From NCBI GenBank assembly GCA_036513515.1, contig DATBYW010000113.1, positions 25,462 through 89,461 of the forward strand: DNA of 64,000 nt, given 5' to 3'. Positions 14,001-22,469 of this stretch are shown here, piece by piece. How positions within the stretch are numbered: the first letter of the stretch is position 1; each line of letters begins with the position of its first letter. This DNA is from Nephthysia sp036513515 (GTDB lineage Bacteria; Chloroflexota; Dormibacteria; Dormibacterales; Dormibacteraceae). Position numbers and translations under genes: made by a program. The notes under the pieces were generated by a model. That model saw only the letters and a list, made by a program, of their open reading frames with translations. It searched no databases and had not been told where the DNA came from.

Positions 14001-16481
14001 TCACGTCTCCAGGCCGGCCCTCAGCTCGTAGAGCTTCTGCAGCGCCTCCAGTGGGCTCATGCGGTCCGGCTCGATCTCCGACAGCTCCCTCCTCAGGCGG
14101 TCCTCAGGGGGCGCCAGCGGAAGCCCCAGCTGCTGCTCGGGAGGTTCCAGGGGCCGCGTGCGTTCGAGCTCCGCCAGGATGAGGCCGGCGCGCGCGATCA
14201 GCTGAGGCGGGAGACCAGCCAGGGCGGCCACGTGGATGCCGTAAGAACGGTCGGCTCCCCCGGGGACCACCTGGTGCAGGAAGCGGACGGAATCGCCCTC
14301 CTCCAGGACCTCGACTCGCTCGTTCTGGACCCTGGTCAAGCGGTCCGCCAGCGCCGTCAGCTCGTGATAGTGGGTAGCGAAGAGGGTCCTGCAGCCCAGG
14401 CGCGGGGAATCGTGGAGGTACTCGACGACCGCCTGGGCGATGGAGACCCCGTCGTAGGTGGACGTCCCCCTCCCCACCTCGTCCAGGACCACCAATGAGG
14501 CCTCGGTCGCGTGGTTCAGGATGTTTGCAGTCTCGGTCATCTCCACCATGAAGGTCGACATACCCGCCGCCAGGTCGTCATGGGCTCCGACCCGCGTGAA
14601 TATGCGGTCGGCCACGCCGACCGAGGCGGCCACGGCAGGCACGAAGCTGCCGCACTGGGCGAGCAGGACGACCAGGGCGACCTGGCGCAGGTAGGTCGAC
14701 TTGCCTGCCATGTTGGGGCCGGTCAGGACCACGATCTGCTCCCGGGCCGGGTCGAGGAGGGTGTCGTTGGGCACGAAGTTGCCTGCGCCGACCGCCACCT
14801 CCACGACCGGGTGGCGACCGCCCGCAATCGCCAGGCGGAGTCCGGCCGACACCTCCGGCCGCCGCCAGTCCAGCTCCTCGGACGTCTCCGCCAGCGCGGC
14901 CAGGGAGTCCAGGTCGCCGATGGCGTCCGCCGAGGCGAGGAGCCCGGGCGCCGAGGCGGCCACGCGTTCGCCGAGCGCTTTCAACACGAGCTGCTCGCGG
15001 GCCACGCGGTCCTGCTGCGCGTTGAGGACCACCGCCTCCTTCTCCTTGAGCTCGGGAGTCAGGTACCTCTCATGGCCGGTCAGCGTCTGCTTGCGGATGT
15101 AGTGCTCCGGCACCAGGCCCTGGTTCGCGTGGCTGACCTCGATGTAGTACCCGAAGACCCGGTTGTAGCCCACCCTGAGGCCCCTGATGCCAGTGCGCTG
15201 GCGCTCGGCCGCCTCGAGCCCCGCGATCCATTCCCGGGCCGCCCGAGAGGCTTCGACGATGGCGTCCAGCTCCTCGTCGTACCCGGCCCGGATGGCCCCG
15301 CCGTCCCGCATGGCCGCGGGCGGATCATCGACCAGCGCGCGCGCCAGCTCGGCCGCCAGCTCCCGGTCGGGGCGGATGGCTCCGGCCAGCTGGCGGAGCT
15401 GCAGGGAGCTCGCCGCCGCGCTCGCTTCGGCGACTTCGGGCAGCGCCTCCAGGGCTCGGCGGAGTGCCACCAGCTCACGTGGGGTGGCGAGTCCCTGGGC
15501 CGAGCGGCCGACCAGGCGCTCCAGGTCCCCGACCCCTCGAAGCGCCAGCCGAAGCCGGCTTCGATCCTGGCCGGCGAGCTCGGCGACGCCGCCCAGACGG
15601 AGCTCGATCGCCTCCACGTCCCGCAGAGGCGCCCAGAGCCATTGACGCAGCCGCCGGGCCCCCATCGGAGTCCCCGTGCGGTCAAGGAGCTGGAGCAGCG
15701 CCGGCAGCTCCAGGTTGCGCACCGTCGCCGCGTCGAGGTGCATGGTGGTCTCCGGCGAGAAGGTTCGGACGCGGAACAGCCCTGGGTCCAACCGCACCTG
15801 GTTCTTCTCCAGGTACTCCAGGACGACGCCGGCGGCGCCGATCGCCAGTGGCGCCTCCTGGGCTCCGACCGAAGCCGGGAAGTTCACTCCCAGCCGGTCC
15901 GCCATGCGGCGGCGCCCCCGGGCGGGGTCGAACCGGTATACGTCGATCGCCGGCGGCTCCAGCAGCTCCGCGGGCGACAGCCGCTCAAGCTCCGCGGCCA
16001 GCCTGTCGGCCGGGAGCTGGCAGAGCAGCAGCTCGCCGGTGGATACGTCGCAGGCCGCCAGCCCGGATTCCGAGCGCTGGGTCCAGGCGGCGACCAGCCA
16101 GTTGGAACGTCCGGGGTCGAGGTAGGCCTCTTCCACGACCGTGCCGGGGGTCAGAACCCTGGTGACCTGGCGGCGGACCACACGGTCTGGGCTCGCCGCC
16201 TCTACCTGGTCGCAGATGACGACCTTCTTGCCGGCCCTGAGCAGCTTGCCGACGTAGACCTGCCAGGAGTGGTGCGGCACGCCGCACATCGGCTGGCGGC
16301 CGTCGCGCATCGGCCTGGAGGTGAGCGTGACGCCCATGATCGGGGCGGCCTCGACGGCGTCCTGGAAGAAGATCTCGTAGAAATCGCCCAGGCGGAAGAG
16401 GAGGATGGCGTCAGGGTGGGCGAGCTTCGCCGCCCAGTACTGCTTCATCGCCGGCGTGTCGCCGCCGGCGCGCGGACTCAC
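14001..16481 (-). CDS. mutS: DNA mismatch recognition ATPase MutS
   Basis: The 826-residue protein is a full-length MutS1. The mismatch-wedging FYE motif lies in GDFYEIFFQDA near residues 31-36. The connector, lever and clamp domains follow, then the ABC ATPase with Walker A TGPNMAGKSTYLRQ, the signature STFMVEMTETANIL, Walker B VVLDEVGRGTST and the switch histidine in FATHYHEL. It starts at GTG 16481, overlapping the miaB stop (GTGA), and is followed by mutL, giving a mutSL pair. Confidence 0.97.
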   Translation of the reverse strand: MSPRAGGDTPAMKQYWAAKLAHPDAILLFRLGDFYEIFFQDAVEAAPIMGVTLTSRPMRDGRQPMCGVPHHSWQVYVGKLLRAGKKVVICDQVEAASPDRVVRRQVTRVLTPGTVVEEAYLDPGRSNWLVAAWTQRSESGLAACDVSTGELLLCQLPADRLAAELERLSPAELLEPPAIDVYRFDPARGRRRMADRLGVNFPASVGAQEAPLAIGAAGVVLEYLEKNQVRLDPGLFRVRTFSPETTMHLDAATVRNLELPALLQLLDRTGTPMGARRLRQWLWAPLRDVEAIELRLGGVAELAGQDRSRLRLALRGVGDLERLVGRSAQGLATPRELVALRRALEALPEVAEASAAASSLQLRQLAGAIRPDRELAAELARALVDDPPAAMRDGGAIRAGYDEELDAIVEASRAAREWIAGLEAAERQRTGIRGLRVGYNRVFGYYIEVSHANQGLVPEHYIRKQTLTGHERYLTPELKEKEAVVLNAQQDRVAREQLVLKALGERVAASAPGLLASADAIGDLDSLAALAETSEELDWRRPEVSAGLRLAIAGGRHPVVEVAVGAGNFVPNDTLLDPAREQIVVLTGPNMAGKSTYLRQVALVVLLAQCGSFVPAVAASVGVADRIFTRVGAHDDLAAGMSTFMVEMTETANILNHATEASLVVLDEVGRGTSTYDGVSIAQAVVEYLHDSPRLGCRTLFATHYHELTALADRLTRVQNERVEVLEEGDSVRFLHQVVPGGADRSYGIHVAALAGLPPQLIARAGLILAELERTRPLEPPEQQLGLPLAPPEDRLRRELSEIEPDRMSPLEALQKLYELRAGLET

Positions 16482-17752
16482 GCCGCCATGCGGCCAGCCA
16501 GCTGGCCGGGAGTGGCCTCCTCGATCAGGACCTGCACCATCTCTCCAGGCTGAACCCTCGACTGCTTGACGATGACCCGCTTGCCCTGCCGGTTGCGCCC
16601 ATATGGGCGCCCAAGTCCGTCCGTCCCTTCCACCAGAACCTCCGCCGTGCGGCCCACCCAGCGCGCTGTGCGCCGTCCGGCGATCTGCCGCTGCAGCGCC
16701 AGCAGGTCGTTGATCCGCCTGCGCTTTTCGTCCGCCGAGACGTCGTCCGGCCAGCGCCCTGCCGCGAAGGTTCCCGGGCGCGGCGAGTACTGGGCAAGGT
16801 GGACGACGTCGAACTCGATCTCCTCCAGCAGCCGGCGGGTGTTGAGGAACATCTCCTCCGTCTCGCCGGGGAAGCCCACGATCACGTCGGTATAGAGGCC
16901 CAGGTCGGGCATCAGCCGCCTGGCCTTGTCGACGATGGCGCGATAGTGGCGCACCTGGTAGCCGCGCGCCATCCGCTTCAAAACCGAGTCATCGCCGGAT
17001 TGAACCGGCAGCTGCAGCTCGTGGGCGACCTTCGTGGAGGCCGCCATGACCTGGAGCAGCTCGATCTCCAGGTCTTGAGGGTGCGAGGTCATGAAGCGGA
17101 CTCGGCGGAGTCCTTCCAGCTTCTCGACCTCGCGCACCAGCGCAGCCAGGCCGCCGCTCCCCTCAGGATCCCGGTAGTCGTCGACATTCTGGCCGAGGAG
17201 GACCACCTCTCGCGCTCCGTCCGCGACGGCCCTGCGGCACTCCTCGAGAACCTGCCGCAGAGGCACGTGAACCTCCCGACCGCGCACCCGGGGCACGATG
17301 CAGAAGGTGCAGTTGTGATCGCAACCCTGGATGACGTTGACGTAGTGGCTGATCCCCGTGCGGCCGGCCACCGGCAGCGGCTCTCCCAGCGTCCAGTCGT
17401 AGCGCGTTCCGAGCTCGGTCAGGAACGACCCGTAGTCGCCGATCGGGACGACGGCGTCGAGGTGGGGAAAGCGCTGCTTCAGCTCGTCGCCTTCTTTGCC
17501 CACCAGGCACCCGGTGAGGGCGATCGTGCGACCGGGCTCTTTCCAGCCGCGCAGTTCGTGGAGTTTGGAGTAGACCTTGTCCTCGCTGGCCTGCCGGACT
17601 ACGCAGGTGTTCAGGATGGCGATGTCAGCCTGCTCCATGTCGGGAGCTTCGAGGTAGCCGGCGGCCAGGAGCTGGCGGGAAAGGCCTTCGGAGTCAGCCA
17701 GGTTCATCTGGCAGCCGATGGTCCAGACTGCGAAGCTACGCGCCCTGGTCAG
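16478..17752 (-). CDS. miaB: tRNA-2-methylthio-N6-dimethylallyladenosine synthase, probable CTG start
   Basis: This radical SAM methylthiotransferase adds the 2-methylthio group to i6A37 made by MiaA. The radical SAM cluster is CDHNCTFC (CxxxCxxC); the UPF0004 domain cysteines are in ILNTCVV and LTGCLV; a TRAM domain lies at the end. The first annotated-type start, ATG 17707, would leave out the conserved first cluster cysteine, which is encoded just upstream in frame (WTIGCQMNLADSE). The frame is open to 17752 and has no ATG, GTG or TTG there, only CTG 17752-17750, which overlaps the spoVS stop as CTGA with GGAGGT 3 nt upstream. I therefore place the start at CTG, giving 424 residues; the exact codon is inferred. 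Confidence 0.93.
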   Translation of the reverse strand: MTRARSFAVWTIGCQMNLADSEGLSRQLLAAGYLEAPDMEQADIAILNTCVVRQASEDKVYSKLHELRGWKEPGRTIALTGCLVGKEGDELKQRFPHLDAVVPIGDYGSFLTELGTRYDWTLGEPLPVAGRTGISHYVNVIQGCDHNCTFCIVPRVRGREVHVPLRQVLEECRRAVADGAREVVLLGQNVDDYRDPEGSGGLAALVREVEKLEGLRRVRFMTSHPQDLEIELLQVMAASTKVAHELQLPVQSGDDSVLKRMARGYQVRHYRAIVDKARRLMPDLGLYTDVIVGFPGETEEMFLNTRRLLEEIEFDVVHLAQYSPRPGTFAAGRWPDDVSADEKRRRINDLLALQRQIAGRRTARWVGRTAEVLVEGTDGLGRPYGRNRQGKRVIVKQSRVQPGEMVQVLIEEATPGQLAGRMAA

Positions 17753-18033
17753 CGGACCTCCACGAGGAGCCGTATTCCCGTCCGCTCCTCACCATCGATC
17801 GAGATATCGATGAACGAGGGGATGCACACGAGCTCGAGTCCGCCGGGCGCCACGTAGCCACGCGAGATCGCGATGGCCTTGATCGCCTGGTTGATGGCGC
17901 CGGCGCCAATCGCCTGAACCTCGACACGACCCTGGTTTCGGATCACTCCGGCGATCGCCCCGGCGACGGCCACAGGCTTGGAGGTGGCGGATACCTTCAG
18001 TATCTCCACCGGGCTGCGGCCCTCCCCCGTCAT
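17749..18033 (-). CDS. spoVS: SpoVS-family protein
   Basis: The 94-residue protein is an Alba-like SpoVS: EILKVSATSKPVAVAGAIAG at the start, then VQAIGAGAINQAIKAIAISR and a C-terminal strand set (CIPSFIDISIDG). In Bacillus it affects septation and coat assembly during sporulation, but the family is widespread in non-sporulating bacteria and may bind nucleic acid. ATG 18033 has GGGGGAG 9 nt upstream; a TTG at 18054 overlapping the ymdB stop (TTGA) is the alternative. The order ymdB-spoVS-miaB is like that of Bacillus. Confidence 0.93.
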   Translation of the reverse strand: MTGEGRSPVEILKVSATSKPVAVAGAIAGVIRNQGRVEVQAIGAGAINQAIKAIAISRGYVAPGGLELVCIPSFIDISIDGEERTGIRLLVEVR

Positions 18034-18050
18034 TGCTGCACGCTCCCCCG

Positions 18051-18839
18051 TCAATTGTGTTCTCGATCTATGCGTTGAATTGAGATGGCCCGTCCCGTGG
18101 GCCTGCTAATCGTAACCAGTACGGAATTGAAAGTCACGATGCCCGTGGCGGTCTCGAACCGGTGGGGCATCCCCGTCAGGAAGCGCTGGAGCGCTGCTTG
18201 TTTATCCACGCCGATCACGCTGTCGCGAGGCCCAACCATACCAACGTCAGTCACATAAGCGGTACCTCCAGGTAGGACTCGCTGGTCTGCCGTGGGGACG
18301 TGGGTGTGCGTGCCGACCAAGGCGCTCACCCTTCCGTCGAGATGCCAACCCATGGCCTGCTTCTCACTCGTGGCTTCCGCATGCATGTCGCAAAAGATGA
18401 TCTTCAAGTCAGGGTGGGCCTCCAGCACCTGGTCGGCCACCCGAAAGGGGTCATCGAGGTCGGGCATGAAGAGGCGTCCCTGCAGGTTGAGCACGAGCAC
18501 CTTTTCGCCGTCCGCCTCCACGACCCGCGCCCCGGTTCCGGGCACGCCTGGCGGAAAGTTGTGAGGGCGCAGCACGTCGTCCAGCCCGGCCACCTCTTCG
18601 ACGAACTGCTTCTGGTCCCAGACGTGGTTGCCGGTGGTGATAATGTCGGCTCCGGCCGACCGGATCTCGGCCGCCGTCTTGGCCGTGATCCCGAAGCCGC
18701 CTGCCGAGTTCTCGCCGTTGACTATCGTGAGGTTTGGCCGGTACTGCGACTTGAGCCCGGGCAAAAGTGCGGTAACTGCCTCCCGGCCCGGGCGCCCCAC
18801 CACGTCGGCCACGAAGAGAATGCGAAAGTCGTCGCTCAC
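18051..18839 (-). CDS. ymdB: YmdB-family metallophosphoesterase (2',3'-cAMP phosphodiesterase-like)
   Basis: The 262-residue protein matches the TIGR00282 calcineurin-like group. Metal ligands are in VADVVGRPGREAV, NGENSAGGFG, TTGNHVWD, FCDMHAEATSEKQA and VGTHTHVPTAD. Bacillus YmdB hydrolyses 2',3'-cyclic AMP and affects biofilm and motility decisions. I chose GTG 18839 just before FRILFVADVVG; no good ribosome-binding site is seen. The length equals Bacillus YmdB. It follows rny across a terminator, so it may have its own promoter or rely on read-through. Confidence 0.92.
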   Translation of the reverse strand: MSDDFRILFVADVVGRPGREAVTALLPGLKSQYRPNLTIVNGENSAGGFGITAKTAAEIRSAGADIITTGNHVWDQKQFVEEVAGLDDVLRPHNFPPGVPGTGARVVEADGEKVLVLNLQGRLFMPDLDDPFRVADQVLEAHPDLKIIFCDMHAEATSEKQAMGWHLDGRVSALVGTHTHVPTADQRVLPGGTAYVTDVGMVGPRDSVIGVDKQAALQRFLTGMPHRFETATGIVTFNSVLVTISRPTGRAISIQRIDREHN

Positions 18840-18979
18840 AGCGCGGCGGTTCCGCACAGACGGTGCCGGGCTTTCGTCCCGGGGGCGGGGACCAACCCTG
18901 TGTCCTGTTCGAGCGTCAAGGCTCAAGGAAAACAGAAATCGGCGGCCCGGGGGCGAGAAGTCGCGACGATCGCTTCGAC

Positions 18980-19012
18980 AAAAAAAGGAGAGGCCCGGTT
19001 TCGGGCCTCTCC
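18980..19012 (-). terminator. intrinsic terminator of rny
   Basis: On the minus strand an 11-bp perfect stem (GGAGAGGCCCG with CGGGCCTCTCC, 4-nt loop) is followed by seven Ts, beginning 3 bp after the rny stop. It separates rny from ymdB-spoVS-miaB. Confidence 0.92.
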
Positions 19013-19014
19013 CT

Positions 19015-20562
19015 TTACTTTGCGTACTCGGTGGCGCGCGTCTCGCGCACTACGGTGACTCTGATCTGTCCTGGGTAGCTGAGCTCGCTCTCGATTCGTT
19101 TGGCGATGTCACGAGCCATCAGCTGGGCGGAGGAATCATCGATCTGTTCCGGCCGAACCAGGATTCTCACCTCGCGGCCGGCCTGGATCGCGTATGACTG
19201 CTGAACGCCTTTGAATGAGTTGGCGATCTCCTCGAGCTTCTCGAGGCGCTTGATGTAGGCGTCCAGGGTCTCCCGGCGGGCGCCGGGACGCGCCGCCGAG
19301 ATGGCGTCGGCGGCGATCAGGAGGACCGCCTCCATCGTATGTGGCTCCTCGTCGTAGTGATGCGCGCGGACGGCGTGCACCACGGGGGCGGGAACCCCGT
19401 GCCGCTGGATAAGGTCGGCTCCAATGACGGCGTGCGACCCCTCGACCTCATGGTCGATGGACTTGCCGATGTCGTGGAGAAGCCCCGCCATCTTGGCGAG
19501 GCGAACGTCGGCGCCGATCTCCGACGCCATCATGGCGGCCAGGTGGGCCACTTCCTTGGAGTGGCCCAGTACCTGCTGGCCGTAACTGGTGCGGAACCGG
19601 AGGATGCCGAGATGCCGGACGATCTCCGGGTGAAGGCCCTGGATACCGACGTCCAGGACCGCCGCCTCGCCCTCCTCCTTGATGCGCTGCAAGACTTCCT
19701 GCCGCGCCTTGGTCACCGTCTCTTCAATGCGGGCGGGATGGATCCGCCCGTCCACGATCAGCTTGTTCAATGCTGTCCGGGCCACCTCTCGACGGACCGG
19801 ATCGAAGCCGCTGATGACCACCGCCTCAGGCGTGTCATCGATGATCAGGTCGATCCCGGTGGCCTGCTGAAGGGCCCGGATGTTCCGTCCTTCTCGGCCG
19901 ATGATGCGACCTTTGATCTCTTCGTTGGGGAGCGGCAGCACGGAGACCGAGGTCTCCGCGGTTTGATCCGCCGCTATGCGCTGGATGGCCTCCGTCACGA
20001 TTGCCCGGGCGCGCTTCTCGCTCTCGTCTCGGGCCGCGAGCTCCGCGTCGCGGACTCGCCGTGCGACCTCGCCTTGCAGGTCCTGTTCGACCTGCCCCAA
20101 GAGCACTCCCTGTGCTTCTTGCCGGGTCATGTTCGCGACCCGCTCCAGCTCTCTGAATTGCTGTTTGATGGACTCCTCGAGTTCGACACGCATCTCCTCG
20201 AGGCCCCGCTCCCTAGCTCCGATGCCCTGCTCCCGCCGTTCGACCTCTGCGATCCGGCGCTCCAGGGTTTCCTCCTTGTGGTGCAATCGCCTCTCGGACG
20301 CCTGGGCCTGGGCGCGGATCTCCCGCGCCTCCTGCTCCGCGGCAGTCCGGGTCCTGACAGCCTCCTCCTTGGCCTCGAGCAGCCGCTCCTTGGCAGCGCT
20401 CTCGACGTCGGCGAGACGTTGTCGGGCCTGCGCCTCTGCTGCCGTACGCTCGGCTAGCTCGGCGCTCTGACTCCGCTGGTAGGCGTTCCTGGTGAGGAGA
20501 AATACGACCCCCCCGGCTAGGACTGCGGTCGCCACCAACAAAACGACGACGTATATCGACAT
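19015..20562 (-). CDS. rny: ribonuclease Y
   Basis: The 515-residue membrane-anchored endoribonuclease starts mRNA decay. It has an N-terminal transmembrane helix (about 4-24, YVVVLLVATAVLAGGVVFLL), a long charged coiled coil (about 30-190), a KH domain (GRIIGREGRNIRALQQATG) and an HD domain with the metal motif LLHDIGKSIDHE. ATG 20562 is chosen over GTG 20574 because GAGGTG lies 9 nt before it. A promoter is predicted at 20695-20724 and a strong terminator follows. Together with RNase J and PNPase here it gives a Gram-positive-type RNA decay set. Confidence 0.97.
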   Translation of the reverse strand: MSIYVVVLLVATAVLAGGVVFLLTRNAYQRSQSAELAERTAAEAQARQRLADVESAAKERLLEAKEEAVRTRTAAEQEAREIRAQAQASERRLHHKEETLERRIAEVERREQGIGARERGLEEMRVELEESIKQQFRELERVANMTRQEAQGVLLGQVEQDLQGEVARRVRDAELAARDESEKRARAIVTEAIQRIAADQTAETSVSVLPLPNEEIKGRIIGREGRNIRALQQATGIDLIIDDTPEAVVISGFDPVRREVARTALNKLIVDGRIHPARIEETVTKARQEVLQRIKEEGEAAVLDVGIQGLHPEIVRHLGILRFRTSYGQQVLGHSKEVAHLAAMMASEIGADVRLAKMAGLLHDIGKSIDHEVEGSHAVIGADLIQRHGVPAPVVHAVRAHHYDEEPHTMEAVLLIAADAISAARPGARRETLDAYIKRLEKLEEIANSFKGVQQSYAIQAGREVRILVRPEQIDDSSAQLMARDIAKRIESELSYPGQIRVTVVRETRATEYAK

Positions 20563-20694
20563 TGGTTGGCTCACCTCTAGTTATTCGGTTGTGAAGGTGC
20601 TGAACCAAAGCGAGGGGATGGTTGAGCTCCTCGCGGGTGGTCAGAACGTTCGGTAGCGCGCACGTCACCGACGCGCCGCGCGCGTTACTCTGCG

Positions 20695-20724
20695 ATTTTA
20701 GGACCGAGACGCCTCTTTGTTCAA
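20695..20724 (-). promoter_or_regulatory. predicted rny promoter
   Basis: TTGAAC (20719-20724), an 18-bp spacer and TAAAAT (20695-20700) on the minus strand give a good sigma-70-type match. The leader to the rny start would be about 125 nt. Confidence 0.6.
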
Positions 20725-20808
20725 AGGCGAGGCGGCCTGGCGCGGGCCTGGAAGGTCAGGAAAACCCCTCCAGACCCGTCCTCCAGGGGTCGAGAGGACC
20801 CTTCTCCC

Positions 20809-21276
20809 CTACTCCAGCTCGAGCCGCAAGGCCTCCCGAATCACCTCTCGGCTGAAACCTCGGCGCTGGAGCCGGGCCGCGGCACGGTTGGGATCGCGCA
20901 CGCTGAGGCTGGCTGCGAGACGGGCGGCGGCCGCCACCTGCTCCTCCCGGCTCAGTCCCTCGAGGGCCGTCGCGACCAGCGAGCGGGACAGGCCTTTGGC
21001 AGCCAGCTCCGCAGCGATCAGGGCCGGACCGCGGGCCCCCGCCCGTCGGGAAACCAGGGCGCGGGCGTAGGCGTCGTCATCGAGGTAGCCGTGGGCGGCG
21101 GCGCGCCCGAGCACCTCCTCCACCTCCTCGGCGGGGCAGCCGCGCTGGCGTAGCTTGCGGCGAAGCTCGGCCGTCGAGTGAGGCCGAAGCGCAAGCAGGC
21201 GCAGGGCGACCGCGTAGCCGTCAGGCGGTGGGGCTGAGGACGGCTGCCCGCTACCCCTCTTCGAGGCCAGCGCCAC
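20809..21276 (-). CDS. recX: RecX-family regulator of RecA
   Basis: The 155-residue helical-repeat protein binds RecA filaments and usually limits them. Family features are ALRLLALRPHSTAELRRKLRQRG near the start and the second repeat with GYLDDDAYARALV and GPALIAAELAAKG. It starts at GTG 21276, 26 bp inside the recA 3' end, so its translation is coupled to recA and it should share SOS induction. A weak CCCCT/AGGGG hairpin with four Ts lies about 30-60 bp after the stop. Confidence 0.92.
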   Translation of the reverse strand: MALASKRGSGQPSSAPPPDGYAVALRLLALRPHSTAELRRKLRQRGCPAEEVEEVLGRAAAHGYLDDDAYARALVSRRAGARGPALIAAELAAKGLSRSLVATALEGLSREEQVAAAARLAASLSVRDPNRAAARLQRRGFSREVIREALRLELE

Positions 21277-22297
21277 TACGCACCGCGGCAGACGTCCTCA
21301 GCGGGGCGCTGGCCTGGCCAGCCGCCTTCTCGTGCACCCTCGCCTCTATCTCGCCGGCCAGGGTGGGGTTCTCGCGAAGGTAGTTTCGGACGTTCTCGCG
21401 ACCCTGCCCGAGGCGCACGTCACCGTAGGACATCCAGGTGCCGCTCTTCTCGATGACGCCGTACTCAACCGCAGCGTCGATGAGACCGCCTTCCCTGGAG
21501 ATGCCTTCGTTGAAGAGGATGTCGAACTCCGCCGAGCGGAAGGGAGGCGCGACCTTGTTCTTGACGACCTTCACCTTCACGCGGGCGCCGACGCTGTCCA
21601 GGCCGGACTTGATGACCTCCACCTTCCGGATGTCCAGCCGTATAGAGGCATAGAACTTGAGGGCACGCCCGCCGGGCTGCGTCTCCGGATTGCCGAACAT
21701 GATCCCGACCTTCTCTCGAAGCTGGTTCAAGAAGATCACCGTCGCGTTCGACTTGGAGATCGCGGCGGTCAGCTTGCGGAGAGCCTGGGACATCAGCCGG
21801 GCCTGAAGGCCTACGTGGCTGTCGCCCATGTCTCCTTCGATCTCAGCTTTGGGAACGAGGGCGGCGACCGAGTCGATGACTATGACATCGACCGCGCCGC
21901 TCCGGACCAGCACCTCCACGATCTCCAGGGCCTGCTCTCCGGTGTCGGGCTGGCTGATCAGGAGGTCGTCGATGCTGACGCCGATCCGGGAGGCGTAGAG
22001 GGGATCGAGCGCGTGTTCGGCGTCCACGAAAGCCGCGATCCCGCCCTGCTTCTGGGCCTCGGCGACGACGTGGAGCGCGACGGTGGTCTTGCCCGCCGAC
22101 TCCGGTCCATAGATCTCCACCACGCGGCCGCGGGGCATGCCGCCGACACCGAGGGCCAGATCGAGGGGCAGGGTGCCGGTCGGGATGACGGTCACGTCAC
22201 GCGTGCCCGCGACCTCACCTAGCTTCATGATCGAACCCTTGCCGTAGCTGCGTTCGATCTGCTGTATCGCTGTACTGAGTGCCTTTTCCTTCTCCAC
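21251..22297 (-). CDS. recA: recombinase RecA
   Basis: The 348-residue protein is full-length RecA. Walker A is GPESAGKTT, Walker B VIVIDSVAALVP, and loop L1/L2 region features GDSHVGLQARLMSQALRK and NQLREKVGIMFGNPE are intact. It carries out strand exchange and activates LexA self-cleavage. I chose GTG 22297 since AGGAGG lies 4 nt upstream and the protein then starts KALSTAIQQIERSYGKG-like as in relatives; the open frame extends to 22408 but that would overlap the promoter -10. The C-terminal tail after residue 320 is short and less acidic than in enterics. Confidence 0.98.
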   Translation of the reverse strand: MEKEKALSTAIQQIERSYGKGSIMKLGEVAGTRDVTVIPTGTLPLDLALGVGGMPRGRVVEIYGPESAGKTTVALHVVAEAQKQGGIAAFVDAEHALDPLYASRIGVSIDDLLISQPDTGEQALEIVEVLVRSGAVDVIVIDSVAALVPKAEIEGDMGDSHVGLQARLMSQALRKLTAAISKSNATVIFLNQLREKVGIMFGNPETQPGGRALKFYASIRLDIRKVEVIKSGLDSVGARVKVKVVKNKVAPPFRSAEFDILFNEGISREGGLIDAAVEYGVIEKSGTWMSYGDVRLGQGRENVRNYLRENPTLAGEIEARVHEKAAGQASAPLRTSAAVRSGAGLEEG

Positions 22298-22411
22298 GGT
22301 GCCTCCTGGTGGTGCTGTGTCTGAGCTGGATCGATTGCTGCTGATGTCAGTCTGAGATCTTTCCTGGGATGGGTCAAAGTGCTTAACAGGCATGGTGGGT
22401 CGAACCACTAG

Positions 22412-22440
22412 ATGATACGAACGGTTGTTCGACAGGTCAA
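22412..22440 (-). promoter_or_regulatory. recA SOS promoter with perfect LexA box
   Basis: On the minus strand TTGACC (-35, 22435-22440), a 17-bp spacer and TATCAT (-10, 22412-22417) each match consensus at 5 of 6. The spacer contains CGAACAACCGTTCG (22418-22431), a perfect LexA operator. Confidence 0.92.
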
Positions 22441-22469
22441 GCTGGCAGCTCGGCTGACAGGTGGGCAGC

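Noticed and set aside
14511..16553. 680-codon plus-strand open frame
   Set aside because: Antisense shadow of mutS; Arg/Gly/Pro-rich with no motif, as expected opposite a GC-rich gene.
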